DNA of 64,000 bases. It comes from Pelomonas sp. Root1237. GTDB lineage: Bacteria > Pseudomonadota > Gammaproteobacteria > Burkholderiales > Burkholderiaceae_C. The stretch is from the NCBI RefSeq assembly GCF_001425055.1, contig NZ_LMDK01000017.1, positions 124,001 to 188,000 of the forward strand, read 5' to 3'. Of this stretch, positions 35,860-45,455 are shown piece after piece; position 1 is the stretch's first letter; each line of letters starts with the position of its first letter. A model generated the notes under the pieces. The model saw only the letters and a list, made by a program, of their open reading frames with translations, did no database searches and was not told the origin of the DNA. Position numbers and translations under genes: made by a program.

Positions 35860-38234
35860 GGTTGGAAATCTGAACTCGGTGAGCGGTCGGAGCTCAGCCT
35901 TCGGTAACCGGGCACATTGTCCTTCAAGACTTTGAGGGCGTTCGAACCGAGCTGTGACAGGCCGACGAGCTCCAGTTGCAGCATCAGCCGCGTGTTCGTT
36001 TCAGCGCGGCCGGTGGACAGCCGCTCGACGCCCCAGCGCAGCACCCAGCAACCGGCGTCGTACTCGAAGCCCATGACCGAATCGGTCAGGCGCCGGTCGC
36101 GCAGCGAGTACTGCACGCGGCCGGCGCTGTACCAGGCGCCGCCGCAGGCCTTGCTGTCGGCACCGCGTGAGGTGACAGGCGTACCGTAGATCGGCCATTG
36201 CCAGGCCAGTTCGACCTGCTCGCTTTGGCCCCGCGCCAGGCGGTAGGCGACGCTGACAGTCTTGTAGGGGCCGGGCGAATAGCGCGCACGGAGCACCGAG
36301 CGCACCGAACGGTTGGTCTCGGGGTTGAACTCCAGCGTGCCGTCGGCCCACCACTTCTCGTCCAGATGGGCGGCGGCAGCCAGCAGCAGATCGGAGAAGC
36401 GCTGCGTGACGGGCTGGCCGTCGGGTGTGATCTTCTGATCGCGGAACAGGAAGCGCTGCACGGCGCCCAGGCGCAGGATCTCCTCGCCCGTGTTGGTGCC
36501 GATCCAGCGGCTGGTCACGCCCGCGCTCAGCGCGTGCAGGTCCGACACCCGGTCCACGCCCGAGAAGGGGTTGTCGGTGTAGATGGAGTCGAAGTTGAAG
36601 TCCTTGGCCGCCGCGTCGAAGTTGGGCAGGTTGGCCTGGTCGCGGAATGGCGTGTTGACGTACAGCAGCCGCGGTTCGAGGCTTTGGCGGTAGTCGCGGC
36701 CGAACAGCGTCGTGTCGCGCTCGAACACCCAGCCGTGGTCGATGCTCAGCGTCGGAATGACCCGGCCCATGCGCCGACGGCCGTCGGGCTGGGGCCGGTC
36801 GAGGTCGTAGGCAGCCGCATTGAACGAGGCTCGCGGGATGAACCACCAGGCCTCGCCACCCAGCGGTGCGCTGATGTGGCCCAGCGCATGCACGCGCTGG
36901 CCGCCACGCGGCTGGCCGGCCAGCGCCGAGCCCGGCAGGTCGAAACGGTTGTACTCCAGCTCCAGCCCGCCCTCCAGCCTTGCCTTGCGGCCCCAGGGGC
37001 GAAAGCTGTCCAGCACGGCCTCGTCGGCCGCCGTCGTCACGCGAACGCCGACCTGCGGGCTGCGCTGGAACGGCGAATCGAACTGCGAGGGGACGTCGGT
37101 GCCCTGCAGCGCCTGCCAGCGCTGCACGCGGGCATAGGTGTCGATGACACCCCAGGACAGCTCGCGCTGGCGGTTCAGCGTGAAGTCGTTGGCCAGCAGG
37201 CGCGGCGTCTGGCTCTCGACGCGGCGCGACATGTCCTTCCAGTAATCGTCGTCAGACACGCGTTCGCTCTTGAGCCGGTAGCGCCAGTCGCCAAAGACAT
37301 GGCCGTCGTTGTTGAGCTTGAGGCTCCAGCGCGAACGGCCGAAGACGCGGTCGCCGGGCAGCAGGTCGACGTTGATGCGGCCGGCATGGTCAGGCTCGAG
37401 GTAGCGGAACTCGCTGTCCAGGCCCACGCCGCGCTTGCTCATGATGAAGGGCGTGAAGGTCGCATCGCGCTGCGGCGCGATGTTCCAGTAATAGGGCACG
37501 CCGAATTCAAGGCCGCTGCGGTTGTCCAGGAACAGATTCGGCGGCAGCCAGCCCGACTTGCGCGCCGAGCTGAGCGGGAAGCTCAATGACGGTGCGGCGA
37601 GCAGCGGCATGCCCAGGAAACGCAGCACTGCGCCGTCGGCCTGGCCTTCGTTGGCGGCCAGGTCCATGCGCAGCTGCTTGGCCGTGATCTGCCAGGCCGG
37701 CTCCTGGCCCTCCACGGCGGGGCAGCTGGTGTAGCTGCCCTCGGTGGCGCTCATGTGCTCGCTGTCCTGGAATTTCAGCACCTGGGCCTTGCCGGCGCCG
37801 CCCGTGGCCGCGAGGAAGAAGCGGGGGGTCAGGAACTCGCCCTCGAAGCGGCTCACATAGAGCTGCAGCAGCGGGCCGGAGAAGACATTGCCGTTGTGGT
37901 TGATGCGCACCTGGCCTTCGGCCCGGGCAAGGTCGTCCACGACGCTGTAGTCCAGCTTGTCGGCGTTCAGCACCAGCTCGCCGTAGCGCAGCTCGACATC
38001 GCCCAGGCCCTCGGCCTTCTGATCCAGCTGGGCCGAGACCTTGTTGGCGCTGATGACCAGGGCCGGCTTGGCACCGGTCTTGGACGCCGGCCCGAGCACG
38101 CGGCTGCCGCGCAGTGGCAGGGCCTCTGCGGGGCCAGCCTGCTGCTGGGCCGACGCCTGCCCCCAGGCGCACAGGGCCAGGGCAACGAGGGCGGGTAGCA
38201 GGGCTGGGGTGGGAAATCGGGAGAAGCGCGGCAC
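35856..38234 (-). CDS. lptD: LPS-assembly protein LptD
   Basis: Outer-membrane beta-barrel that inserts LPS, working with LptE (23436-23924). The N-terminal jellyroll/OstA domain starts near ISANKVSAQLDQKAEGLGDV and the barrel fills the remaining about 550 residues. Cys residues in YTSCPAVEG, KACGGAW and DAGCWVLRW may form the structural disulfides. I start at GTG 38234 (792 residues), which gives a clean signal peptide (through GQASAQ). The frame stays open to 38432 but there it only translates the inverted-repeat element at 38283-38443. TTG at 38243 is another option. Confidence 0.88.
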   Translation of the reverse strand: MPRFSRFPTPALLPALVALALCAWGQASAQQQAGPAEALPLRGSRVLGPASKTGAKPALVISANKVSAQLDQKAEGLGDVELRYGELVLNADKLDYSVVDDLARAEGQVRINHNGNVFSGPLLQLYVSRFEGEFLTPRFFLAATGGAGKAQVLKFQDSEHMSATEGSYTSCPAVEGQEPAWQITAKQLRMDLAANEGQADGAVLRFLGMPLLAAPSLSFPLSSARKSGWLPPNLFLDNRSGLEFGVPYYWNIAPQRDATFTPFIMSKRGVGLDSEFRYLEPDHAGRINVDLLPGDRVFGRSRWSLKLNNDGHVFGDWRYRLKSERVSDDDYWKDMSRRVESQTPRLLANDFTLNRQRELSWGVIDTYARVQRWQALQGTDVPSQFDSPFQRSPQVGVRVTTAADEAVLDSFRPWGRKARLEGGLELEYNRFDLPGSALAGQPRGGQRVHALGHISAPLGGEAWWFIPRASFNAAAYDLDRPQPDGRRRMGRVIPTLSIDHGWVFERDTTLFGRDYRQSLEPRLLYVNTPFRDQANLPNFDAAAKDFNFDSIYTDNPFSGVDRVSDLHALSAGVTSRWIGTNTGEEILRLGAVQRFLFRDQKITPDGQPVTQRFSDLLLAAAAHLDEKWWADGTLEFNPETNRSVRSVLRARYSPGPYKTVSVAYRLARGQSEQVELAWQWPIYGTPVTSRGADSKACGGAWYSAGRVQYSLRDRRLTDSVMGFEYDAGCWVLRWGVERLSTGRAETNTRLMLQLELVGLSQLGSNALKVLKDNVPGYRRLSSDRSPSSDFQP

Positions 38235-38282
38235 GGACGGCAAAGGCTCGGAGTCGGTGAGGATGCCGGGGCCGGCAGGTAA

Positions 38283-38443
38283 GGAAGCGCTGAACAAGTT
38301 CCTCGCGCGCGGCGCATCCGTGTTTTGGGCGGTCTGCGGCGTTGCAAATGCTCGCCATGGCCCCAGCCATGGCTGTGCTTTGCGCCTTGCAGCCCATCCC
38401 AAATCACGGCGCGCCGCATCGCGGGAACTCATTCAGCGCTTCC
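38283..38443. repeat. 161-bp inverted-repeat (MITE-like) element, copy 1
   Basis: The ends are perfect 12-bp inverted repeats (GGAAGCGCTGAA / TTCAGCGCTTCC), and the arms stay imperfectly complementary for about 55 bases. The centre (38341-38389) is a hairpin core that also occurs at 45823-45870: identical flanks GTTGCAAATGCTCGC and GCTTTGCGCCTTG, but a different stem (GCCATGG/CCATGGC here). It lies between lptD and the gene at 38477. No transposase is present, so any mobility would be in trans. Confidence 0.65.
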
Positions 38444-38476
38444 CTAGAATTTCATTATCCACGAGGGCCCTTCCCT

Positions 38477-39040
38477 ATGACCTATGCCCCGACCTCGGCC
38501 TTGATTGCCGAACTGCTTGCCCGCCCCGCCGACGCCGACCGCCTGATGCGCGCCGCCTGCGCCGAGTTGCGCGCCCATCCCCTGCCGCCAGCCCCGCCCG
38601 ATGCCAACGCCCTGCGCACCGGCCTGGGCCGCGTTGCCGAGGCGGGGCTGGACGGCGTGCTGCATCGCCTCGTCGCCGATGTGCCACACGGCTGCGTGAC
38701 GGAGAGCCTCGCTGCACTGCTGCGCCCGCCCGAACTGGCCTGGGACGAAGCCCAGGAGATCGACTGGGCCGCACGCCATTGGCAGGAATGCCGCGCCGAG
38801 GGTCTGCTAGACGAGGACCTGGCGGCCGACTTCGGCGAGTACTGGCGGCGGCTGGAATGGAGCGCGTTGCGCCAACACCTTGTGCTGCTGGCGACCCTGG
38901 GCGAAGGCCACGCCGACGAGCGCCGGCTGATGGCCCATGTCGCCAAGACATCGAGCCGCTACGTCGCCTTCGGGCCGCTCAAGCGGGCGATGGAGGCGCG
39001 CCATCCAGAATTCTTCGTGCTCGGTTTCAGCCTGCGCTGA
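38477..39040 (+). CDS. AmgK-like protein lacking the kinase core (C-terminal remnant)
   Basis: A 187-residue protein. Its last ~85 residues match the end of AmgK/COG3178 sugar kinases (anomeric MurNAc/GlcNAc kinases): AQEIDWAARHWQE, then DFGEYWRRLEWSALRQHLVLL and SRYVAFGPLKRAM. The N-terminal 100 residues show none of the kinase motifs (no ATP loop, no HxD-type catalytic loop). In many relatives a full amgK is divergent from lptD at this position, with murU next; murU is absent here. It looks like an internally deleted or decaying amgK, although a repurposed protein cannot be ruled out. Confidence 0.55.
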   Translation: MTYAPTSALIAELLARPADADRLMRAACAELRAHPLPPAPPDANALRTGLGRVAEAGLDGVLHRLVADVPHGCVTESLAALLRPPELAWDEAQEIDWAARHWQECRAEGLLDEDLAADFGEYWRRLEWSALRQHLVLLATLGEGHADERRLMAHVAKTSSRYVAFGPLKRAMEARHPEFFVLGFSLR

Positions 39041-39045
39041 GCCGA

Positions 39046-39081
39046 AAGCAAAACGACCCCGGGGCCGAGGCCGCGGGGTCG
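39046..39081 (-). terminator. Terminator of the PEP-CTERM gene
   Basis: On the minus strand CGACCCC pairs with GGGGTCG (39054-39060 with 39075-39081) and is followed by TTTTGCTTT. It lies 19 bases past the PEP-CTERM stop. Confidence 0.75.
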
Positions 39082-39099
39082 CCGTGGGGTGCGGATGAA

Positions 39100-39654
39100 T
39101 CAGGCCTTGCGGCGGCGCTTGGCCAGGCCGACACCGGCCAGGGCAATGCCCACCAGCGCATAGCTGGCCGGTTCAGGCAGAGCGGCGGCACCGGTCTGGT
39201 AGGCCCACAGGCCCAGGTCGCTGTAGGCCGAAGTGTTATTGGGGTTGTAGTGGTCCCAGCTGCCATTGGTGCCGGCGTAGGCGTAGGCATAGGCATTCGG
39301 GTTGCTGGCACCGACGTCGGCGTAGTTGCCCCACATCAGGCCGCGCGAGGACGAACCACCGATGACCGAGCTCAGCGCGTTCCAGTCGCCGCCGGGCGTG
39401 CTGGTCCACAGCGCATCCACGTCGCTCAGCGAAGCGACCGAGAAGCCGGCAGCGGTGGCCGTGTTGACCTGAGCCATGTAGTTCATGTTGAACAGGTCGG
39501 GCAGCTGGAGCCAGACACGGCCGGTGGTCGTGTCCTGGAAGGTGGCATAGCCGTTCACATCGGCGTGCGCCACGAGGCCGGCGTGAGCGGCACCGGCGCC
39601 CAGGCCGATGACGGTAGTGAGGGCGACGGCCAACAGCTTGGTCGAGAAGGTCAT
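39100..39654 (-). CDS. PEP-CTERM sorted exported protein
   Basis: A 184-residue exported protein. Signal peptide through GAAHA, a Gly/Ser/Asn/Tyr-rich body (for example NPNAYAYAYAGTNGSWDHYN), and a C-terminal sorting signal: PEP in ALPEPASYAL, a hydrophobic helix (VGIALAGVGLA) and a basic tail (KRRRKA). By family knowledge it is cleaved by exosortase (EpsH/XrtA) and linked to biofilm or exopolysaccharide; the exosortase is not in this window. The body has no recognised domain; aromatic and Asn-rich repeats suggest a surface or matrix role. Confidence 0.88.
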   Translation of the reverse strand: MTFSTKLLAVALTTVIGLGAGAAHAGLVAHADVNGYATFQDTTTGRVWLQLPDLFNMNYMAQVNTATAAGFSVASLSDVDALWTSTPGGDWNALSSVIGGSSSRGLMWGNYADVGASNPNAYAYAYAGTNGSWDHYNPNNTSAYSDLGLWAYQTGAAALPEPASYALVGIALAGVGLAKRRRKA

Positions 39655-39806
39655 TTGATTTATGAACTAGGGGTTGACGACGGACGCATATTGCCCGGGT
39701 CACCTCCAAGCTCCGCCCCCTCGCCTCCAGGGGGTCAGGCCATGCCTTGTGAACAAGTTCGCAGCCGCCCGGCCGCGTCTTCCCCCGTGATCACGGGGGC
39801 AGCGCC

Positions 39807-40754
39807 TCAGGGGCAGGTCGCGCAGCCCGCCGCGACCAGCCAGGGGTCCTTGTCCTCGCCGCCGAAGATCTGCAGCAGGAAGTCGAGGAAGGCGCGCGTG
39901 CGTGCCGGCACGTATTTGCGGGTCGGCATGCCGGCCCACAGCGTCGTGCCAAACAGCCGCCACTGCGGCATGACGCGCTCCAGCGCCTGCTCCAGCAGCG
40001 CGTCCTCGACCATGAAGCTGGGCAGCCCGGCCACGCCCAGGCCGTGCAGGGCGGCGGCGTAATTGGTGTCCATGTGCGTCGTCGACAGCGCGGCGCGCGA
40101 GGGCACGATGGGCAGGGTGATCTCCTCGGTGCCGTCGCCGCGCTGCAGCGTCAGGCCGCGCATCAGCGAAGGCGTGGGCGGCAGCAGCGCGTCGTGTTGC
40201 TTGAGGTCGTGCGGATGCTGGGGGCGGCCGCGCTGGTCCAGATAGTCGGGCGAGGCGCACATGATGAATTCACTGCGTGCCAGGCGGCGGGCGATGAAAT
40301 CGCCGTCCAGCGTCTCGCGGGACAGGAAGATGGTCAGGTCGTAGGCATCGTCCACCGTGTCGACCGGGCCGGGCGACGTGATCTCCAGCGTCACCAGCGG
40401 GTACTCGCGATGGAACTTGGGCAGGTGCTTGGCGAGCTGATGCACGGCGATGGCCGGCGGGCACAGGATGCGCAGCAGGCCGCGCACCTCTTGGGTGGCC
40501 GAGGCGGCCAGCGCCGCGGCCTCGTCGACATCGGCCAGGATGCGCCGCGCCCGCTCCAGATAGGCCTCGCCGATCTCGGTCAGCGACAGCCGCCGCGTCG
40601 TGCGGTTCAAGAGCCGCGTGCCGAGATGCTCTTCCAGCTCGGCCACCAGCCGCGTGACGACGGCCGGCGCCAGGTCCAGCCCGCGTGCCGCGGCGGCAAA
40701 ACTGCCCTCGTCGATGACGCGGACGAAAACCTTGATGGCGCGTAGCTGATCCAT
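39807..40754 (-). CDS. LysR-family transcriptional regulator
   Basis: A 315-residue regulator with an N-terminal helix-turn-helix (MDQLRAIKVFVRVIDEGSFA to LLNRTTRRLSLTEIGEAYLER) and a periplasmic-binding-like effector domain. It sits six bases downstream of the M20 peptidase on the same strand, whereas LysR genes are usually divergent from their targets, so its target is uncertain. The C-terminus carries two Cys (AAGCATCP). Confidence 0.9.
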   Translation of the reverse strand: MDQLRAIKVFVRVIDEGSFAAAARGLDLAPAVVTRLVAELEEHLGTRLLNRTTRRLSLTEIGEAYLERARRILADVDEAAALAASATQEVRGLLRILCPPAIAVHQLAKHLPKFHREYPLVTLEITSPGPVDTVDDAYDLTIFLSRETLDGDFIARRLARSEFIMCASPDYLDQRGRPQHPHDLKQHDALLPPTPSLMRGLTLQRGDGTEEITLPIVPSRAALSTTHMDTNYAAALHGLGVAGLPSFMVEDALLEQALERVMPQWRLFGTTLWAGMPTRKYVPARTRAFLDFLLQIFGGEDKDPWLVAAGCATCP

Positions 40755-40760
40755 CCTGGT

Positions 40761-42236
40761 TCAGGGATGAGCGGCCATCACTTGCGCGACCGCCGCGGTC
40801 AGTCGCTTGCCATAGGGCACGTGCAGGAACTCGTTGGGCCCGTGGGCATTGCTCTTCGGTCCGAGCACGCCGCAGACCATCATCTGCGCCTTGGGGAAGC
40901 CCTTTTGCAGCATGCTCATCAGCGGGATGGTGCCGCCCTGGCCGATATAGCCGACCGGCGCGCCGAAATGGGCCTGGCTGGCGTCGTTGAGCGCCTGGCT
41001 GAGCCAGGGCGACAGCTCGGGGGTGTTCCAGCCGGTGGCGCCGTAGGCCCCGGCGCGGCCGTCGGGCGTGAAGGTGACCTTGGCGTTGTAGGGCGCATTG
41101 TCCTCCAGCAGGGCCTTCAGCTTGAGCGCCGCCTCGTTGCCGTCAATGAGCGGCGGCAGGCGCAGCGACAGCTTGAAGGCCGTGTAAGGCCGCAGCACAT
41201 TGCCGGCGTTCTTCAGCTCGGGGAAGCCATCGGCGCCGACAACCGACAACGTCGGCCGCCAGGTGCGGTTCAGCAGCACCTCGACCGGGTCGGTCGTCAC
41301 CGGCAGCACCGGGCCGCCGTCCGCACCGCAGGCCCAGGGCATGCGCTTGTAGACCTCTTCCTTCAGGATGGCCGCCGTCGCTTTGACCTGGTCCAGGCGG
41401 GCGCCGGGGATGTCGCAGTGGAAGCTTTCGGGCAGAAGACGGCCCGTCTTGCTGTCCTCCAGCCGGTCCAGCACCTGGCGCAGGATGCGGAAGGACGAGG
41501 GCACGACGCCCGAGGCGTCGCCGCTGTGGATGCCTTCGGCCAGCACCTCGACCTTCAGCACGCCCGACACCATGCCGCGCAGCGAGGTCGTCAGCCAAAG
41601 CTGGTCATAGTTGCCGGCGCCGGAATCCAGGCAGACGACCAGCGACACATTGCCCAGCCGCGGGCCCAGCAGATCGAGATAGGCGGGCAGGTCGAAGCTG
41701 CCGCTCTCCTCGCAGGTCTCGATCAGGCCGACGCAGCGCGGGCGCGGGATGCCCTGCTTGTCCAGCGCCATGATGGCCGTCAACGACGCGTAGACGGCAT
41801 AACCATCGTCGGCGCCGCCGCGGCCATAGAGCAGGCCGTTCTCGTACTTGGGCGTCCAGGGGCCGAGGTCGTTGCGCCAGCCGCTGAACTCGGGCTGCTT
41901 GTCCAGGTGGCCGTAGACGACGACGGTGTCGTCCGAGCCCGCCTTGGTGGCCGGCACCTCGAAGAAGATGACCGGCGTGCGGTCGGGGATGCGCACCACT
42001 TCGAGCTTCAGGCCGGCAACCTTCTTGCTCTCGACCCAGGCGGCGGCCTGGGTCAGCACCTTCTCGATATGGCCGTTCTTCGCCCAGTCGGCGTCGAACA
42101 TCGGGCTCTTGGCCGGAATGGCGATGTAGTCGGTCAGCGCGGGGACGATTTCCTCGTCCCAGACGCGGGCGGCAAAGTCGCCCAGCGCGGTGGCCTCGTC
42201 GGCTTGCAGGGGCAGGTGGGGATCACGTGCGTTCAT
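40761..42236 (-). CDS. M20-family metallopeptidase (dipeptidase-like)
   Basis: A 491-residue zinc peptidase of the M20 carnosinase/CPG2-like group. Metal-binding and catalytic motifs are VVYGHLDKQPE (His ligand and Asp), GRGGADDGYA, CEESGSFDLPAYL (catalytic Glu and metal Glu) and a C-terminal His in NEFLHVPYG. A lid/dimerisation domain lies between. No signal peptide is seen, so it is cytosolic. The substrate is likely di- or short peptides. Confidence 0.9.
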   Translation of the reverse strand: MNARDPHLPLQADEATALGDFAARVWDEEIVPALTDYIAIPAKSPMFDADWAKNGHIEKVLTQAAAWVESKKVAGLKLEVVRIPDRTPVIFFEVPATKAGSDDTVVVYGHLDKQPEFSGWRNDLGPWTPKYENGLLYGRGGADDGYAVYASLTAIMALDKQGIPRPRCVGLIETCEESGSFDLPAYLDLLGPRLGNVSLVVCLDSGAGNYDQLWLTTSLRGMVSGVLKVEVLAEGIHSGDASGVVPSSFRILRQVLDRLEDSKTGRLLPESFHCDIPGARLDQVKATAAILKEEVYKRMPWACGADGGPVLPVTTDPVEVLLNRTWRPTLSVVGADGFPELKNAGNVLRPYTAFKLSLRLPPLIDGNEAALKLKALLEDNAPYNAKVTFTPDGRAGAYGATGWNTPELSPWLSQALNDASQAHFGAPVGYIGQGGTIPLMSMLQKGFPKAQMMVCGVLGPKSNAHGPNEFLHVPYGKRLTAAVAQVMAAHP

Positions 42237-42358
42237 GGCGTACTCCTGGCGCTTGTGGCGCGACTTACCAGTTTAGGCTTGGCCGCGACAGCCATCACGC
42301 CGCCTGGGATAACTACCGGCGGCACTCCTGGCATCAAGCGCTTAGGCTCGACGCCAAG

Positions 42359-43687
42359 ATGCGCTTGTTACTGATTGTTCTGATCGCGCTGCTGACCGGC
42401 TGTGCCTCAGGCCCCAAATTCACCGTGGACGACGGCCGCAAGGTCGACGAGACGCTGCTGGCCGGCATGCGTGCCTATGGCGCCGGCGAGCGCCTGATCC
42501 GCCCGGCCATCGCCCGCAGCGCGGCGCTGAAGGACAAGGACTGCGACAAGCAGTGGGAGCTGCCCTTCGCCGTGGCCACCAGCGCCGGCTGGAGCGCCGA
42601 TGACCGCGTCGCCTGGGTGCGCGCCCTGCAGGTGGACGAGAGGCTGACCGTCATCGCCGTCACCCAGGATTCGCCGCTGGCCCCGAGCGACCGCATCGTG
42701 CGCGTCGGCGGCCGCGAGGACATCGACGGCGAGCGCCTGCTGGAAACGCTGGCCGAGGCGCGCGACGCTGGCAAGCCCTTCAACGTCGGCCTGGCCTCAG
42801 GCCGCAACGTCGCCATCAAGCCCTTCGAAGTCTGCCGCGGCTACACACGCTTCGCACCGCCCAACACGGCGCAGCTGCAGGACTACCACTGGCTGCTCAG
42901 CCTGCACCCGCTGGAGGTGACCCAGGCCGAGCCCACACCCGACGAGGCGCTGTGGATGGTGTTGTGGACGCAGGGCCTGTCCGAAGAGGGCGGGGCCCGC
43001 ATGAAGACCTACCACTACGCGATCAAGATCGCCGGCACCCTCTACAACCTGGCCACACTGGCCTCGGGCGTCAAGGCCGCGGCGCTGGCCGCCGACGCCG
43101 CGATGAGCGCGGCCAAGAGCGCCGCGGCCAACGTGGCCAGCGAGTTCCTCAAGCAGCAGCTCATCGAGCAGGGCAAGGCGCTGGCGACGCAGAAGATCCG
43201 CGAAGGCCTGGTGGACGCTGCTCAACAGCTGACGCGCCAGCAGGTCATGAACGTGATGCAGGCCGCGGCCGCCAACCGCGGCTCGCTGTCGGGCGTCTCC
43301 CGCATCGCGGCCACCACCTTCGACTATGCCGACGCCTGGGCCTTCACGCGCATGGCGGCCCTGGGCGCGTCGCCGCTGGCGGGCTTCACGCTGCACCAGA
43401 AACTCATCGAGCGCAGCCTGGCCGCCAACGCCTTCCTGTTCGACGCCGACCGCCTGGCGGCCATCAACAAGATCGCCGCCGCACGCGGTTTCGAGGCCGA
43501 GGTGGTCGCCATCCTCGGTGGCCTGCGCGCCGACACGCTGCGGGCCGAGATCGGCGCCATGCCGCTGGCCTCGTCGCGCGGCAGCTTCAGCTTCGACAAC
43601 CCCGACGACCCCGGCGCCAGCCGTTTCTCCCGCGGCCTGGTCGACGCCATGCTGGAACTGCCCGCCGAGTCGGCCACCAAGAAATGA
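42359..43687 (+). CDS. Lipoprotein with PDZ-like domain, unknown function
   Basis: A 442-residue exported lipoprotein: signal peptide with lipobox LTGC (Cys15). Residues 90-155 resemble a PDZ module (AVTQDSPLAPSDRIVRVGGR). The second half is Ala-rich and helical (AAALAADAAMSAAKSAAANV, about residues 240-262) and may be amphipathic. I do not recognise the family. It overlaps the MORN-protein gene by ATGA, so the two are coupled and probably act together at the envelope. Confidence 0.75.
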   Translation: MRLLLIVLIALLTGCASGPKFTVDDGRKVDETLLAGMRAYGAGERLIRPAIARSAALKDKDCDKQWELPFAVATSAGWSADDRVAWVRALQVDERLTVIAVTQDSPLAPSDRIVRVGGREDIDGERLLETLAEARDAGKPFNVGLASGRNVAIKPFEVCRGYTRFAPPNTAQLQDYHWLLSLHPLEVTQAEPTPDEALWMVLWTQGLSEEGGARMKTYHYAIKIAGTLYNLATLASGVKAAALAADAAMSAAKSAAANVASEFLKQQLIEQGKALATQKIREGLVDAAQQLTRQQVMNVMQAAAANRGSLSGVSRIAATTFDYADAWAFTRMAALGASPLAGFTLHQKLIERSLAANAFLFDADRLAAINKIAAARGFEAEVVAILGGLRADTLRAEIGAMPLASSRGSFSFDNPDDPGASRFSRGLVDAMLELPAESATKK

Positions 43688-45390
43688 AGTTCGCCATCAC
43701 GCTGCTGCTGTTGACGGCCGCCTGGGCTCAGGCACAGACGCCTCCCGAAGCCGCGGCGTCGGCACCCGAGCCCGCAGCTTCCGAGCCCGTCGCCGCGCCG
43801 GCCCCACCGCCGCCCAGCTGCGCCCAACTGTCGAGCCGGGCGCTGTCGGCCGACCTGCGTGCCGCCACGGCCCAATCGCAGAACCAGCCACTGGAGGCCC
43901 TCGTCAAGCTCTACGACGAGGCGGTTGCGCAATGGGGCGGGGCACTGGCCAGCTGCGACGGCCGCGCTCGCGAACGCGCCCAACGCAACCTGGCCGACAG
44001 CCAGAAGACCCGCGAAGCCCTGGCCGAGAAGCTGCAGTCCGGCAGCCAGTGCGAGAGTGCCCACCGCGATGCCGCCTCGCTGCAGGAGCTGGCCCGCGCG
44101 GCCTTTGGCGAGCGACGCTTTGGCGACGCCGCCAGCCTCTACCGCAAGGCCGAGGGCATGTGGGAGCTGGCCGCCGAGCAGTGCAACGGCAGCCAGCAGC
44201 AGACTGCCCAGCGCCGCCGCGAGCAGAGTGAGATCGACGGCCACAACGCCGAGTTCTGCGCCGCGCCCTTCGAGCGCGCCCGCGAGTTCTCCAGCAAGCT
44301 GCGCAACACCGGCGCCGCCCTGCCGCTGGCCGAGCGCCAGACACAAAGCCAGATCGGCGAGACGCTGTGGCGCGACACCGCCAAGCTCTGCAAAGGCAGC
44401 GCCCAGGAGCTGGCGACGAACAACGCCCAGGCCCTGGCTCGCGAGCGCGGCACACCCTGGGTGGCGACACCGCTGCCCGGCGCGCCGGCACCGGTGGTTG
44501 CGGCAGCGCCCAAACCGGCGGCCGCGATGGCGGCACCCGTCACCAACAAGGCCGCTGCCAGCGCGCCACCGCCGGCCCCGCCTGGGCTGCGCCAGGCAGC
44601 AGCCGCACCGATCACGCCCCTCGCCCAGGCCACAGCAGCGCCGGTGCCGGTTCCCGAGCCCAAGCTTTTCGATCGCATGGCCGGTGACACGCGCTACGTT
44701 GGCCAGTTCGTGCGCAATGACGACGACACCGTCACGGGCTCCGGTCGCGTCGAGTGGAAGAACGGCGACGTCTACGAAGGCCCGCTGCTGCGCAGCCAGC
44801 GCCAGGGCGTCGGCGAGATCCGCTGGGCCGCCGGCCAGCGCTACAAGGGCGACTGGGTGGCCGACCGCGCCACCGGCCGCGGCACCATGAGCTTTGCCAA
44901 CGGCAATCACTACGAAGGCACGTTGATGGACGGCCAGCCAGAGGGCGAAGGCAAGCTGACCTATGCCTCGGGCGACGTCTACAGCGGCCAGATCCGCCAG
45001 GGGCTGCCGCATGGCCGCGGCAGCTATGTCTGGATGAGCGGCCAGCGCTACGAGGGCGAATGGGTCAACGACAAGCCACAGGGCCAGGGCAAGATGCGCT
45101 TCAGCAACGGCAACCAGTACGAAGGCCAGATGGCCGCCGGCCTGCCCCAGGGACGCGGCCGCATGATCTTCCCTGGCGGCGACGTCTACGAGGGCGAGTT
45201 CGACGCCGGCAAGGCCCACGGCCAGGGCAAATACGCCTGGCGCAGCGGCGAGCGCTACGAAGGCGCCTGGGCGCGCGGCCTCAAGCATGGCCAGGGCACC
45301 TTCCACTGGCCCAGCGGCGATCGCTGGGAAGGTGTGTTCAAGGACGACGAGCGCACGGACGAGGGCTTCATGGTGCGCAAAGGCAGCTGA
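43684..45390 (+). CDS. Exported MORN-repeat protein
   Basis: A 568-residue exported protein. Signal peptide MKFAITLLLLTAAWAQAQ, then an Ala/Pro-rich linker, a Cys-containing helical region (about residues 40-250), a second Pro/Ala linker, and about nine MORN repeats from residue ~335 to the end (units such as YEGEWVNDKPQGQGKMRFSN). MORN repeats bind lipids or proteins and shape membranes in other systems. Translation starts inside the stop of the PDZ lipoprotein gene. The role is not known; an envelope scaffold is my inference. Confidence 0.85.
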   Translation: MKFAITLLLLTAAWAQAQTPPEAAASAPEPAASEPVAAPAPPPPSCAQLSSRALSADLRAATAQSQNQPLEALVKLYDEAVAQWGGALASCDGRARERAQRNLADSQKTREALAEKLQSGSQCESAHRDAASLQELARAAFGERRFGDAASLYRKAEGMWELAAEQCNGSQQQTAQRRREQSEIDGHNAEFCAAPFERAREFSSKLRNTGAALPLAERQTQSQIGETLWRDTAKLCKGSAQELATNNAQALARERGTPWVATPLPGAPAPVVAAAPKPAAAMAAPVTNKAAASAPPPAPPGLRQAAAAPITPLAQATAAPVPVPEPKLFDRMAGDTRYVGQFVRNDDDTVTGSGRVEWKNGDVYEGPLLRSQRQGVGEIRWAAGQRYKGDWVADRATGRGTMSFANGNHYEGTLMDGQPEGEGKLTYASGDVYSGQIRQGLPHGRGSYVWMSGQRYEGEWVNDKPQGQGKMRFSNGNQYEGQMAAGLPQGRGRMIFPGGDVYEGEFDAGKAHGQGKYAWRSGERYEGAWARGLKHGQGTFHWPSGDRWEGVFKDDERTDEGFMVRKGS

Positions 45391-45455
45391 GGGACGGCCC
45401 GAGACTGCCGCCTCCGTTACGCTTGCCCCATCAGCTTTTCTTTTGGAGATCCACG

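Noticed and set aside
38235-38432. N-terminal extension of LptD
   Set aside because: It would translate the MITE-like element and place the signal peptide about 65 residues inside the protein.
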